This document shows positions 1 through 6,057 of a stretch of 6,263 nt of DNA, piece by piece. Position 1 is the stretch's first letter. The number at the start of each line of letters is the position of its first letter. Made by a program: the position numbers and the translations under genes. Origin of the DNA: Opitutaceae bacterium (GTDB taxonomy: Bacteria > Verrucomicrobiota > Verrucomicrobiia > Opitutales > Opitutaceae); NCBI GenBank assembly GCA_031272375.1, contig JAISTY010000069.1, positions 1 through 6,263 on the forward strand, given 5' to 3'. The notes beneath the pieces were generated by a model. The model made no database searches. It saw nothing but the letters and a program-made list of their open reading frames with translations, and had not been told where the DNA came from.

Positions 1-432
1 AAACTCGCTCCCTCCAACCTCCCCGCCGCCAACATCACCGTCACCGACGCCTCCGGCGCCGCCCTCCCCTTCACCCTCGCCGCCGACGGCACCTTGTCGC
101 TCCTCCCCGCCCTCATCCCCGCCGCCCTCCCGCTGAACGCCTTCCTCGCCTACGCCCTCATCCCCGGCCCCGACGCCACCCTCCCCGCCACCAACGGCTC
201 CACCGCCCACCTCCCCGTCACACGGATTTCCAACGACACCCTCTCCATCAATTTCACCCCCGCCCGCGCCGGCTTCACCTACGAAATCCAGCGTTCGCTC
301 GACCTCCAAACCTGGGAAACCCTCCAAACCATCCCCGGCGGCTCCTCCACCCCGCTCACCCTCGTCTCCCCCCTCCCCGTCTCCGCCGCCCCAAAACAAT
401 TCCTCCGCCTGAAAATCACCCCAAAAAACTAA
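1..432 (+). CDS. C-terminal part of an exported/surface protein (5' end outside window)
   Basis: The frame is open from base 1 to the TAA at 430-432, giving at least 143 residues, so this is the 3' end of a longer gene. An internal TTG at 94 could be read as a start, but the same codon style and uninterrupted frame run upstream of it. The first half is rich in Ala, Pro, Thr and Leu and looks like the end of a beta-sandwich or linker region. The last 60 or so residues contain F-T-Y-E-I-Q-R-S-L-D-L-Q-T-W-E-T-L and end with F-L-R-L-K-I. From memory, this pattern closes many secreted Verrucomicrobiota proteins, whose N-terminal parts vary widely. Neither a catalytic domain nor the signal peptide is visible, so function cannot be assigned. 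Codons are almost all C-ending. The module call is family knowledge; the location outside the cytoplasm is inference. Confidence 0.75.
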   Translation, partial: KLAPSNLPAANITVTDASGAALPFTLAADGTLSLLPALIPAALPLNAFLAYALIPGPDATLPATNGSTAHLPVTRISNDTLSINFTPARAGFTYEIQRSLDLQTWETLQTIPGGSSTPLTLVSPLPVSAAPKQFLRLKITPKN

Positions 433-442
433 CCCCGCCACC

Positions 443-496
443 ATGCCCCCATCCCTTCCCATTGCCCCCATCTCTCCCATGTCTCCCATTGCCCCC
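443..496. repeat. Degenerate C-rich CCCAT/CCCCC repeats
   Basis: The intergenic stretch after the first gene carries two exact copies of TCCCATTGCCCCC (457-469 and 484-496) and two copies of TCTCCCAT (473-480 and 482-489), with a related ATGCCCCCATC just before them. No reading frame with protein-like composition runs through it. It looks like a short decayed tandem array. Function is unknown. Confidence 0.6.
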
Positions 497-530
497 GCGC
501 GCCCTCCGCGCCTTTTGTGCCCTTGGCGTC

Positions 531-565
531 TAATTTCTAATTCCTAATTCCTAATTCCTAATTTT
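531..565. repeat. Five tandem TAATTCC-like heptamers
   Basis: Units are TAATTTC (531-537), TAATTCC (538-544, 545-551, 552-558) and TAATTTT (559-565). The three central copies are identical and the outer two are degenerate. The array is an AT-rich island in a very C-rich setting and ends 10 nt before the ATG of the metallophosphoesterase gene, so it occupies the place where a ribosome-binding site would be and would form part of the mRNA leader if transcription starts upstream. It could be a slippage-prone tract, a protein-binding array, or part of a dispersed intergenic repeat. Confidence 0.85.
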
Positions 566-575
566 CGCTTCCACC

Positions 576-1793
576 ATGCAACGCCGCCACTTCCTCGCCA
601 CGCTCGGCGCCCTCACCGCCGCCTCCGCACTCCCCTCAAAAGCCGCCGTCCAACAACCTGCCGCGCGACAACCCGCCGCCACCACCGACGACGGCCCCTT
701 GCTCCTCGGCTCCCCCGCCGTCTTCGCCCCGACCGCCTCCTCCCTCTCCATCACCGTCCCCCTCCGCGCCCCGGCCTTCGTCCGCATCGAACACGGCCCG
801 ACCCCAAAACTCGGCAACCTCACCAACGGCACCCCTTGGGGCTTCGTCCCCCACGACGACTCCGTTGTCAAAATCACCCTCGCCGACCTCCCTCCCGGCG
901 CCCGCCGCCACTGGCGCGCCCTCCTCACCCCGCTCAACGGCGGCGACACCCAATCCACCCCGGTCTATTCCCACAAAACCCTCGACCCTTCCGCCCCCTC
1001 CACCCGCTTCTCCGTCTGGAACGACACCCACGACAACGCCCCCACCCTCCGCAAACTCCACTCCCTCCTCGACCCCGACGACGACTTCCTCCTCTGGAAC
1101 GGCGACGCCTCCAACAACATCAACGACCCCGCTATCATCGCCCCCACCTACGTCTCCCCCCGCGGCCTCAACCTCGCCCTCGCACCCGCCATCCTCTTCG
1201 CCCGCGGCAACCACGACGTCCGCGGCCGCTGGGCCAACAAACTCAACAACCACCTCGCCTTCCCCGGCAACCGCCCCTTCTGCGCCTTCCGCTCCGGCCC
1301 CCTCGCCGCCATCCTCCTCGACACCGGCGAGGACAAACCCGACGCCCACCCCTCCTTCCGCGGCACCGCCGCCTTTGAACCCCTCATCCGCGAACAGGCC
1401 GCCTGGCTCGGCAACGTCATCCGCCAACCCGAAATCCGCGACGCCCCCTACCGCGTCGTCTTCTGCCACATCCCCCTCCGCTGGACCGACGAAACCCCGC
1501 CCGACTACGCCAACAAGGGCTTCGACCACGTCAGCCTCCGCGGTCGCGCCGCCTGGGAACCCGCCCTCCTCCGCTGGGGCGTCCAGCTCGTCATCTCCGC
1601 CCACAACCACCGCGCCTCCCGCCTCCCCCCGTCCCCGCGCCACCCCTACACCCAAATCCTCGGCGGCGGCCCGAAATTGGAGGCCGCCACCCTTATGCGC
1701 TGCCACGCCGACGCCTCCGCCCTCCGCCTCACCGTCACCAAAATCAAGGACAACTCCACCGTCATCGAGGAAACCCTCCCCCCCCACGCCTAA
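576..1793 (+). CDS. Tat-exported calcineurin-like metallophosphoesterase
   Basis: The 405-residue protein probably hydrolyses a phosphoester outside the cytoplasm using two metal ions; the substrate cannot be told from sequence. The N-terminus is a twin-arginine signal (R3-R4-H-F-L, then an Ala/Leu stretch to about residue 24), which also supports the ATG at 576. Residues about 45-135 look like a beta-sandwich domain similar to the N-terminal domain of purple acid phosphatases. The catalytic domain follows, with the family motifs in order: D150-T-H152, G176-D177, G211-N-H-D214, H298 in F-C-H-I-P, and H343-N-H345. All expected metal ligands are present, so the enzyme is likely active. There is no SD sequence; heptamer repeats end 10 nt before the start. 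Codons are strongly C-ending. The upstream neighbour also seems to be exported, but no shared role is evident. The superfamily call is firm and the substrate is open. Confidence 0.9.
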   Translation: MQRRHFLATLGALTAASALPSKAAVQQPAARQPAATTDDGPLLLGSPAVFAPTASSLSITVPLRAPAFVRIEHGPTPKLGNLTNGTPWGFVPHDDSVVKITLADLPPGARRHWRALLTPLNGGDTQSTPVYSHKTLDPSAPSTRFSVWNDTHDNAPTLRKLHSLLDPDDDFLLWNGDASNNINDPAIIAPTYVSPRGLNLALAPAILFARGNHDVRGRWANKLNNHLAFPGNRPFCAFRSGPLAAILLDTGEDKPDAHPSFRGTAAFEPLIREQAAWLGNVIRQPEIRDAPYRVVFCHIPLRWTDETPPDYANKGFDHVSLRGRAAWEPALLRWGVQLVISAHNHRASRLPPSPRHPYTQILGGGPKLEAATLMRCHADASALRLTVTKIKDNSTVIEETLPPHA

Positions 1794-1911
1794 CCCCAAA
1801 AACCCAAACCGCCCCTCCGCGCGCCCATCCCCATCCTTCGGGTCAATTCCCTCCTTTTTCACGGCTCACCCGCGTTGTTTTTATCCGGTTGGAAAATTGA
1901 CTTTTTTCGGG

Positions 1912-1941
1912 TTGGCGGACAAAGAGCGACGGGCGCATAAA
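1912..1941 (+). promoter_or_regulatory. Possible sigma70-type promoter for gpmI
   Basis: TTGGCG (1912-1917) and CATAAA (1936-1941) are separated by 18 nt and each match 4 of 6 consensus bases. This is the AT-richest part of the gap upstream of gpmI. A TTGACT at 1897-1902 is a better -35 match but has no suitably spaced -10. Transcription from here would give a leader of roughly 165 nt carrying the ATCCGTG repeats and the hairpin. The match is weak and could be chance. Confidence 0.25.
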
Positions 1942-1971
1942 TTTCCAATCCATTCAACACCAAAAGGATTT

Positions 1972-2006
1972 ATCCGTGTGATCCGTGCCAATCCGTGCAA
2001 TCCGTG
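1972..2006. repeat. Four ATCCGTG motifs at 9-10 nt spacing
   Basis: ATCCGTG occurs exactly at 1972-1978, 1981-1987, 1991-1997 and 2000-2006, with steps of 9, 10 and 9 nt and 2-3 nt linkers (TG, CCA, CA). The linkers differ, so this is not a simple slippage array. Similar ATCCGTG-type intergenic repeats occur, as I recall, in several environmental bacterial lineages, so this may be one copy of a dispersed family. The near-helical spacing would also suit a protein-binding array. Confidence 0.8.
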
Positions 2007-2023
2007 GTTGCTCTGGAAAACTA

Positions 2024-2090
2024 AAATCCGGCCGGCGGAACGGGCGGCGCCCCCGCCAAGATTATCCTTCCCTCCGCGGCGGGCCGATTT
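2024..2090 (+). other. GC-rich nested hairpin upstream of gpmI
   Basis: The inner hairpin at 2034-2057 pairs GGCGG (2034-2038) with CCGCC (2053-2057) and GGGC (2042-2045) with GCCC (2049-2052), with a 3-nt internal bulge (AAC) and a GGC loop. Outer arms AAATC (2024-2028) plus GGCC (2030-2033) can pair with GGCC (2082-2085) plus GATTT (2086-2090), leaving one bulged C. No T-run follows, so it is not a typical terminator. It sits 25 nt before the gpmI ATG and could fold in the mRNA leader. In such GC-rich DNA, chance pairing is quite possible. Confidence 0.35.
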
Positions 2091-2114
2091 CTAACTCGCC
2101 CACGATTTCCACCT

Positions 2115-3695
2115 ATGAACAAACCCGTCCTCCTCATCATCCGCGACGGCTGGGGCAAAAACCCCCATCCCGAACAAGCCGCCGTCAACGCCGTCAACCT
2201 CGCCAAAAAACCCGCCGACGACTTCCTCCACGCCCATTACCCCTTCACCCTCCTCAAGGCCTCCGGCCTCGATGTCGGCCTCCCCGACGGCATCATGGGC
2301 AACTCCGAGGTCGGCCACGAAAACATCGGCGCCGGCCGCATCGTTGACCAGGAGCTCGTCCGCCTCAACAAGCTCTTCTCCGAGCACAAACTCGCCTCCA
2401 ACCCCGTCTGGCAGGCCGCCGTCGCACGCGTCAAAAACAACCCCGCCGCCAAACTCCACCTCATGGGCATCGTCTCCGACGCCGGCGTCCACGGCATGCT
2501 CGAACACCTCTACGGCCTCCTCGCCCAGGCCAAAACCGACGGCGTCCCCGCCGACCGCGTCTTCATCCACGCCTTCACCGACGGCCGCGACACACCCCCC
2601 ACCTCCGGCCTCGGCTACATCCAACAGGTCGAGGCCAAATGCCGCGAACTCGGCATCGGCAAAATCGCCTCCGTCTGCGGCCGCTTCTGGGTCATGGACC
2701 GCGACAACCGCTGGGACCGCGTCTCCAAGGCCTACTTCATGCTCTCCGGCAAACAAGCCGCCGCCTCCGCCTCCAACCCCGAATCCGCCGTCCAAAATTA
2801 TTACAACAACCCCCTCTCCGACTCCCAAAAAGGCGACGAGTTCGTCGTCCCCACCTGGATCGTTGACGCCGGCGGCAAACCCCTCGCCACCTTCGCCGAC
2901 GGCGACTCCGTTGTCTTCTACAACTACCGCGGCGACCGCCCCCGCGAAATCACCAAAGCCTTCGTCCTCGACAACTTCGACGGCTTCGACCGCGGCCCCA
3001 AACTCGACCTCTACTACGCCACGATGACCGAATACCAGACCGGTCTCCCCGTTCACGTCATCTCCCCTAAACCGGAAAAATTGAAAAACATCCTCGGCGA
3101 GGTCGTCTCCAACGCCGGCATCCCCCAGTTCCGCTGCGCCGAAACCGAGAAAAACCCCCACGTCACCTTCTTCTTCAACAACTACCGCTCCGAACCCTTC
3201 CCCGGCGAGGACCGCGCCTGCCCCGCCAGCCCAAAAGTCGCCACCTACGACCTCCAACCCGAAATGTCCGCCGCCGAGGTCACCCGCCTCTCAAAAGCCG
3301 CCATCCTCTCCGGCAAATACGGCCTCGTCGTCGTCAACTACGCCAACCCCGACATGGTCGGCCACACCGGCAACCTCTCCGCCGCCATCAAAGCCTGCGA
3401 GGCCACCGACGCCGGCGTCGGCGAACTCCTCGACGCCCTCAAACAGGTTGACGGCAAGGCCTTCATCGTCGCCGACCACGGCAACTGCGAGCAAATGTGG
3501 GACTTCAAAACCAACGCCCCCCACACCTCCCACACCCTCAACCTCGTCGAGGCCTTCATCGTCGCCCCCGACCTCACCCCGCAAACGCCCCTCCGCCAGG
3601 GCGGACGCCTCGCCGACATCGCCCCCACTATTCTCGACCTCATGGGCCTCCCGAAGCCCCCCGAAATGACCGGCCAATCCCTCCTCAAACCCTGA
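2115..3695 (+). CDS. gpmI: 2,3-bisphosphoglycerate-independent phosphoglycerate mutase
   Basis: This cytoplasmic enzyme interconverts 3- and 2-phosphoglycerate in glycolysis and gluconeogenesis through a phosphoserine intermediate, usually with two manganese ions. At 526 residues it is close to the usual length of about 510. Signature elements are in order: D11-G-W-G; G-N-S64-E-V-G-H, with S64 as the catalytic serine; S121-D-A-G-V-H126; T-D-G-R158-D159; G-R190-F-W-V-M-D-R-D-N-R-W-D-R; Y-R272-G-D-R275; E-K346 before the T-F-F-F stretch; the metal-site N-P-D413-M-V-G-H417; D454-H455-G-N-C-E; and H473 in T-S-H-T-L-N. All catalytic and metal ligands appear present. The ATG at 2115 lies directly before the conserved N-terminal strand; there is no SD sequence. 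Codons are very strongly C-ending, as expected for a well-expressed core gene in this genome. The lipoprotein gene starts 64 nt downstream. Confidence 0.97.
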   Translation: MNKPVLLIIRDGWGKNPHPEQAAVNAVNLAKKPADDFLHAHYPFTLLKASGLDVGLPDGIMGNSEVGHENIGAGRIVDQELVRLNKLFSEHKLASNPVWQAAVARVKNNPAAKLHLMGIVSDAGVHGMLEHLYGLLAQAKTDGVPADRVFIHAFTDGRDTPPTSGLGYIQQVEAKCRELGIGKIASVCGRFWVMDRDNRWDRVSKAYFMLSGKQAAASASNPESAVQNYYNNPLSDSQKGDEFVVPTWIVDAGGKPLATFADGDSVVFYNYRGDRPREITKAFVLDNFDGFDRGPKLDLYYATMTEYQTGLPVHVISPKPEKLKNILGEVVSNAGIPQFRCAETEKNPHVTFFFNNYRSEPFPGEDRACPASPKVATYDLQPEMSAAEVTRLSKAAILSGKYGLVVVNYANPDMVGHTGNLSAAIKACEATDAGVGELLDALKQVDGKAFIVADHGNCEQMWDFKTNAPHTSHTLNLVEAFIVAPDLTPQTPLRQGGRLADIAPTILDLMGLPKPPEMTGQSLLKP

Positions 3696-3698
3696 CGC

Positions 3699-3758
3699 CC
3701 CCCGCGCGCTCACTGCGGGCTTGCCGCGCCTCCCACGCGGGGGAAAAAACTCCCCCGC
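3699..3758 (+). promoter_or_regulatory. Mutually exclusive hairpins just before the lipoprotein start
   Basis: CGCGGGGG (3736-3743) can pair upstream with CCCCCGCG (3699-3706), an 8-bp stem with a 29-nt loop. Alternatively its GCGGGGG (3737-3743) can pair downstream with CCCCCGC (3752-3758), a 7-bp stem with the loop AAAAAACT. The second stem ends one base before the ATG at 3760 and would occlude initiation; the first would free it. The A-run follows the stem rather than a T-run, so it is not an intrinsic terminator on the plus strand. Pairing is exact, but a regulatory role is only inferred. Confidence 0.35.
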
Positions 3759-3759
3759 C

Positions 3760-4188
3760 ATGAAACGAAACCTCGCCCTCCTCCTCTGCGCGGCGGCGGC
3801 CCTCCTCCTCCTCGGCTGCTCCAGCGTCGAACAACGCATCGAGGCCAACCGCGAACTCTTCAACAGCCTCACACCCGCCCAGCGCGACCTCATCGCCGCC
3901 GGCCGCGTCGCCGTCGGCTTCACCACCGACATGGTCCTCCTCGCCCTCGGCCAGCCCGACAAAACCTGGTCGCGCACCGACGCCTCCGGCTCCGGCGAAA
4001 CCTGGAGCTACACCACCTGGGAAACCCGCGGCGGCGTCGCCCTCTACTCCGGCTGGTGGCACCGCGGCTGGTGGCAGCCCTACCGCGGCGCCCTCTATTA
4101 CCTCGACTTCCCAGACCGCCGCGAACGCGACCGCGTCAGGGTCGTCTTCCGCGACGGAAAAGTCGTCGAAATCGAGGAGCGCAAATGA
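3760..4188 (+). CDS. Small lipoprotein with a BamE/SmpA-like pattern
   Basis: The product has 142 residues. It starts M-K-R-N, then a hydrophobic stretch (residues 5-18) and a lipobox L-L-G19-C20, so it should be lipidated at C20 and anchored in a membrane. The TTG at 3721 opens the same frame earlier, but ATG 3760 places the signal peptide correctly. Residues 45-70 read G-R-V-A-V-G-F-T-T-D-M-V-L-L-A-L-G-Q-P-D, followed by W-S-Y-T-T-W near 85 and V-V-F-R-D-G-K-V-V-E-I-E at the end. This order (G-x-t-x-x-x-V-x-x-x-L-G-x-P, W-x-Y, F-x-D-G-x-V) resembles SmpA/BamE-like outer-membrane lipoproteins. A Trp/Tyr-rich insert at about 96-114 is unusual. It is not clearly the BAM-complex subunit itself and could be a generic member of this fold. 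No SD sequence is seen; the leader can form competing hairpins. Confidence 0.82.
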   Translation: MKRNLALLLCAAAALLLLGCSSVEQRIEANRELFNSLTPAQRDLIAAGRVAVGFTTDMVLLALGQPDKTWSRTDASGSGETWSYTTWETRGGVALYSGWWHRGWWQPYRGALYYLDFPDRRERDRVRVVFRDGKVVEIEERK

Positions 4189-4211
4189 ACGCCCCCACGC
4201 CCCGCCCGTGA
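4185..4211 (+). CDS. Possible 8-codon minicistron bridging two genes
   Basis: An ATG at 4185 overlaps the lipoprotein TGA as ATGA and opens an 8-residue frame (M-N-A-P-T-P-R-P). Its TGA at 4209-4211 overlaps the GTG start of the next gene as GTGA. GAGGAG at 4174-4179 lies 5 nt before this ATG, the only well-placed SD-like sequence before a start in this window, although those bases also encode two Glu residues of the lipoprotein. It may let ribosomes finishing the lipoprotein re-initiate twice and reach the weak GTG start. Alternatively it is chance, or a one-base error in the C-run at 4192-4196 hides an N-terminal extension of the downstream protein. Confidence 0.3.
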   Translation: MNAPTPRP

Positions 4212-6022
4212 GAAACAACCCCGCCTTCCTCCCCACCTCCGCCAAGGAAATCGCCGCCCGCGGCTGGGACCGCCCCGACGTGATTTTACTCACCGGCGAC
4301 GCCTACGTTGACCACCCCGCCTTCGGCGCCGCCGTCATCGGACGCGTCCTCGAACACGCCGGCTGGCGCGTCGCCATCGTCCCTCAACCCAACTGGCGCG
4401 ACGACCTCCGCGACTTCCGGAAACTCGGCGCCCCCCGCCTCTTCTTCGGCGTCACCGCCGGCTCGATGGACAGCATGGTCAACCACTACACCGCCAACCG
4501 CCGCCTCCGCTCGGACGACGCCTACACCGCGGGCGGCAAGGCCGGCATGCGCCCCGATTACGCCGTCAAAACCTATTCGCGCATCCTCAAAAAACTCTTC
4601 CCCGAAACGCCCCTGGTGCTGGGCGGCATCGAGGCCTCCCTGCGCCGCTTCTCCCATTACGATTACTGGGCGGATTCCGTCCTGCCTCCGATACTCGCGG
4701 AAACCGGCGCCGACCTCCTCGCCTACGGAATGGGCGAGCGCGCCGTCCTCGAAATCGCGCGGCGCATTGACGCCGGGGAGCCGCTCGAGGGCATCGCGCA
4801 AACGGCGCGCCGGGCGCCGCTCGACAACCTGCCGCCGCTGCGGGCGGCGCGGCCGGATCTGCTCCTGTTGCACCCTCACGAAACGGCGGCGGCGGACAAA
4901 CGCGCCTTCGCCGAAAACTTCCGCGTCATCGAGGAGCAGTCCAACCGCCTCGACGCCGCGCCCCTCGCCCAGGCCGTCGGCGGAAATTTCGTGCTCGCCG
5001 AACCGCCGGGACCGCCGCCCGGAACGGAGGAAACCGACGCCGTCTTCGCCCTCCCCTACACGCGCCGCCCCCACCCGCGCTACGAGGGCAAACACATCCC
5101 GGCCTTCGCCATGATCCGCGACTCGGTGACCTTGCACAGGGGCTGCTTCGGCGGCTGCTCCTTCTGCACCATCTCCGCCCACCAGGGAAAATTCGTCTCC
5201 TCCCGCAGCGAGGCCTCCATCCTCGCCGAGGTGGCGCGCGTGGCGTCAGCGCCCGATTTCTCCGGACACATCACCGACCTCGGCGGCCCCTCCGCCAATA
5301 TGTGGGGTCTGCGCGGCCGCTCCGAAAAAATCTGCGCCCTCTGCCGCCGCCCTTCCTGCCTCTTCCCCAAAATCTGCCCCAACCTCAACACCGACCACGC
5401 TCCGCTGACCGCCTTGTATGCGAAGGCCGAAGCCGTCAAAGGCGTCCGCAAAGTGACCATCGGCAGCGGATTGCGTTATGATTTGTTCCTGGATGAGAAC
5501 GGCTTCCTCAACGACGCCGCGCGCGCCTATTTCCGGCGGCTTGTCGCCCGGCACGTCTCGGGCCGCCTCAAGGTGGCGCCGGAACACAGCGAACCCCACG
5601 TATTGGATCATGTTAGAAAACCGCGATTTGAACTGTTCGAGCGCTTGAAGGAAATCTTCGACGCCCTCAACGCGGAGGACGGCGCCCGGCGGCAGCTTGT
5701 CCCCTATTTCATCTCCAGCCTCCCGACCTGCCGCGACGAGGACATGCGCCGTCTGCGCGCCAAACTCCGGCGCCTCGGCTGCCCGCACGAACAGGTGCAG
5801 GACTTCACCCCCACGCCACTGACGCTGGACAGCACCCTTTACCACACGGGCTTGGACCCGTGGACGCTGAAGCCCGTCTTCGTCGCGAAAACCCGCGAGG
5901 AAAAATTGTGCCAGCGGGCCGAATTGCTGCCGGAGGGGGCTTTTTCAGGGGCCCGGAAACCGCGCCCCCCGAAAATCCAAACGCGGAAAATCCGCTTCCC
6001 TTCCCGCCCCGCCCCCCTGTAA
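4208..6022 (+). CDS. ygiQ: YgiQ-family (UPF0313) radical SAM protein
   Basis: The protein has 604 residues and belongs to the YgiQ radical SAM family, whose substrate is not established as far as I know. Residues 1 to about 300 match the family's N-terminal domain: F-L-P-T-S near residue 7, L-T-G-D-A-Y-V-D-H-P (28-37), F-F-G-V-T-A-G-S-M-D-S-M, and G-G-I-E-A-S-L-R-R (139-147). The radical SAM cluster motif is C313-x3-C317-x2-C320 for a 4Fe-4S cluster and SAM, followed by I-T-D-L-G-G-P. A second Cys group (C376, C379, C384, C390) within P-S-C-L-F-P-K-I-C-P-N-L is a family hallmark. V-A-P-E-H-S and Q-D-F-T-P-T-P-L follow. It lacks the long basic tail of the E. coli protein (over 700 residues, from memory). 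The GTG at 4208 is the earliest in-frame start and is needed to include F-L-P-T-S. Codon style varies in blocks, less C-ending around 4600-5000 and after 5400. Confidence 0.93.
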   Translation: MRNNPAFLPTSAKEIAARGWDRPDVILLTGDAYVDHPAFGAAVIGRVLEHAGWRVAIVPQPNWRDDLRDFRKLGAPRLFFGVTAGSMDSMVNHYTANRRLRSDDAYTAGGKAGMRPDYAVKTYSRILKKLFPETPLVLGGIEASLRRFSHYDYWADSVLPPILAETGADLLAYGMGERAVLEIARRIDAGEPLEGIAQTARRAPLDNLPPLRAARPDLLLLHPHETAAADKRAFAENFRVIEEQSNRLDAAPLAQAVGGNFVLAEPPGPPPGTEETDAVFALPYTRRPHPRYEGKHIPAFAMIRDSVTLHRGCFGGCSFCTISAHQGKFVSSRSEASILAEVARVASAPDFSGHITDLGGPSANMWGLRGRSEKICALCRRPSCLFPKICPNLNTDHAPLTALYAKAEAVKGVRKVTIGSGLRYDLFLDENGFLNDAARAYFRRLVARHVSGRLKVAPEHSEPHVLDHVRKPRFELFERLKEIFDALNAEDGARRQLVPYFISSLPTCRDEDMRRLRAKLRRLGCPHEQVQDFTPTPLTLDSTLYHTGLDPWTLKPVFVAKTREEKLCQRAELLPEGAFSGARKPRPPKIQTRKIRFPSRPAPL

Positions 6023-6036
6023 AGCCCCCCCGTAAA
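6011..6036. repeat. 13-bp imperfect tandem duplication over the ygiQ stop
   Basis: GCCCCCCTGTAAA (6011-6023) is followed directly by GCCCCCCCGTAAA (6024-6036), differing at one position. The TAA of the first copy (6020-6022) is the ygiQ stop codon. It looks like a small slippage duplication that has since diverged. It also pushes the next start 13 nt further away. Confidence 0.75.
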
Positions 6037-6057
6037 AATCCCGCCCGCCTCCAAACC

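Larger units (their letters stand above)
1794..2114. other. 321-bp intergenic region before gpmI
   Basis: No convincing gene lies here on either strand; frames crossing it are out-of-frame extensions of flanking genes. Base composition is clearly less C-biased and more AT-rich between about 1850 and 2025 than in the coding regions, as expected for a regulatory stretch. It contains a possible sigma70-type promoter, a cluster of four ATCCGTG motifs, and a GC-rich nested hairpin near the gpmI start, each listed separately. I see no hairpin followed by a T-run that would terminate the upstream gene. Confidence 0.7.

Noticed and set aside
441..565. CRISPR array suspected from the repeats
   Set aside because: Repeat units are 7-13 bp and directly adjacent or irregularly spaced, with no unique spacers of regular length and no cas genes.
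636..1862. 408-residue open frame on the minus strand, rich in Gly, Val and Glu
   Set aside because: It is the complement of the C-ending codons of the metallophosphoesterase gene, has no recognisable motif, and the plus-strand gene has clear family signatures.
865..2094. 409-residue plus-strand frame rich in Pro, Ser and Thr
   Set aside because: It is a shifted frame of the metallophosphoesterase gene that runs into the intergenic region; low-complexity composition and no motifs.
2091..3257. 388-residue open frame on the minus strand opposite gpmI
   Set aside because: Same artefact of codon bias; its Gly/Val/Glu/Asp-rich composition is what reverse-complemented C-ending codons produce.
3699..3749. 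Stem followed by six A as an intrinsic terminator of gpmI
   Set aside because: On the plus strand a terminator needs a T-run after the stem; here it is an A-run, and on the minus strand the T-run precedes the stem.
3721..3759. TTG at 3721 as the start of the lipoprotein
   Set aside because: It would add 13 residues before the signal peptide, including R-L-P-R-G-G-K, whereas ATG 3760 gives a standard lipoprotein signal with the lipobox Cys at 20.
5948..5968. Hairpin GGGGC-CGG/CCG-GCCCC near the end of ygiQ as a terminator
   Set aside because: It lies inside the coding sequence, has a 3-nt loop and one mismatch, and is not followed by a T-run on either strand.
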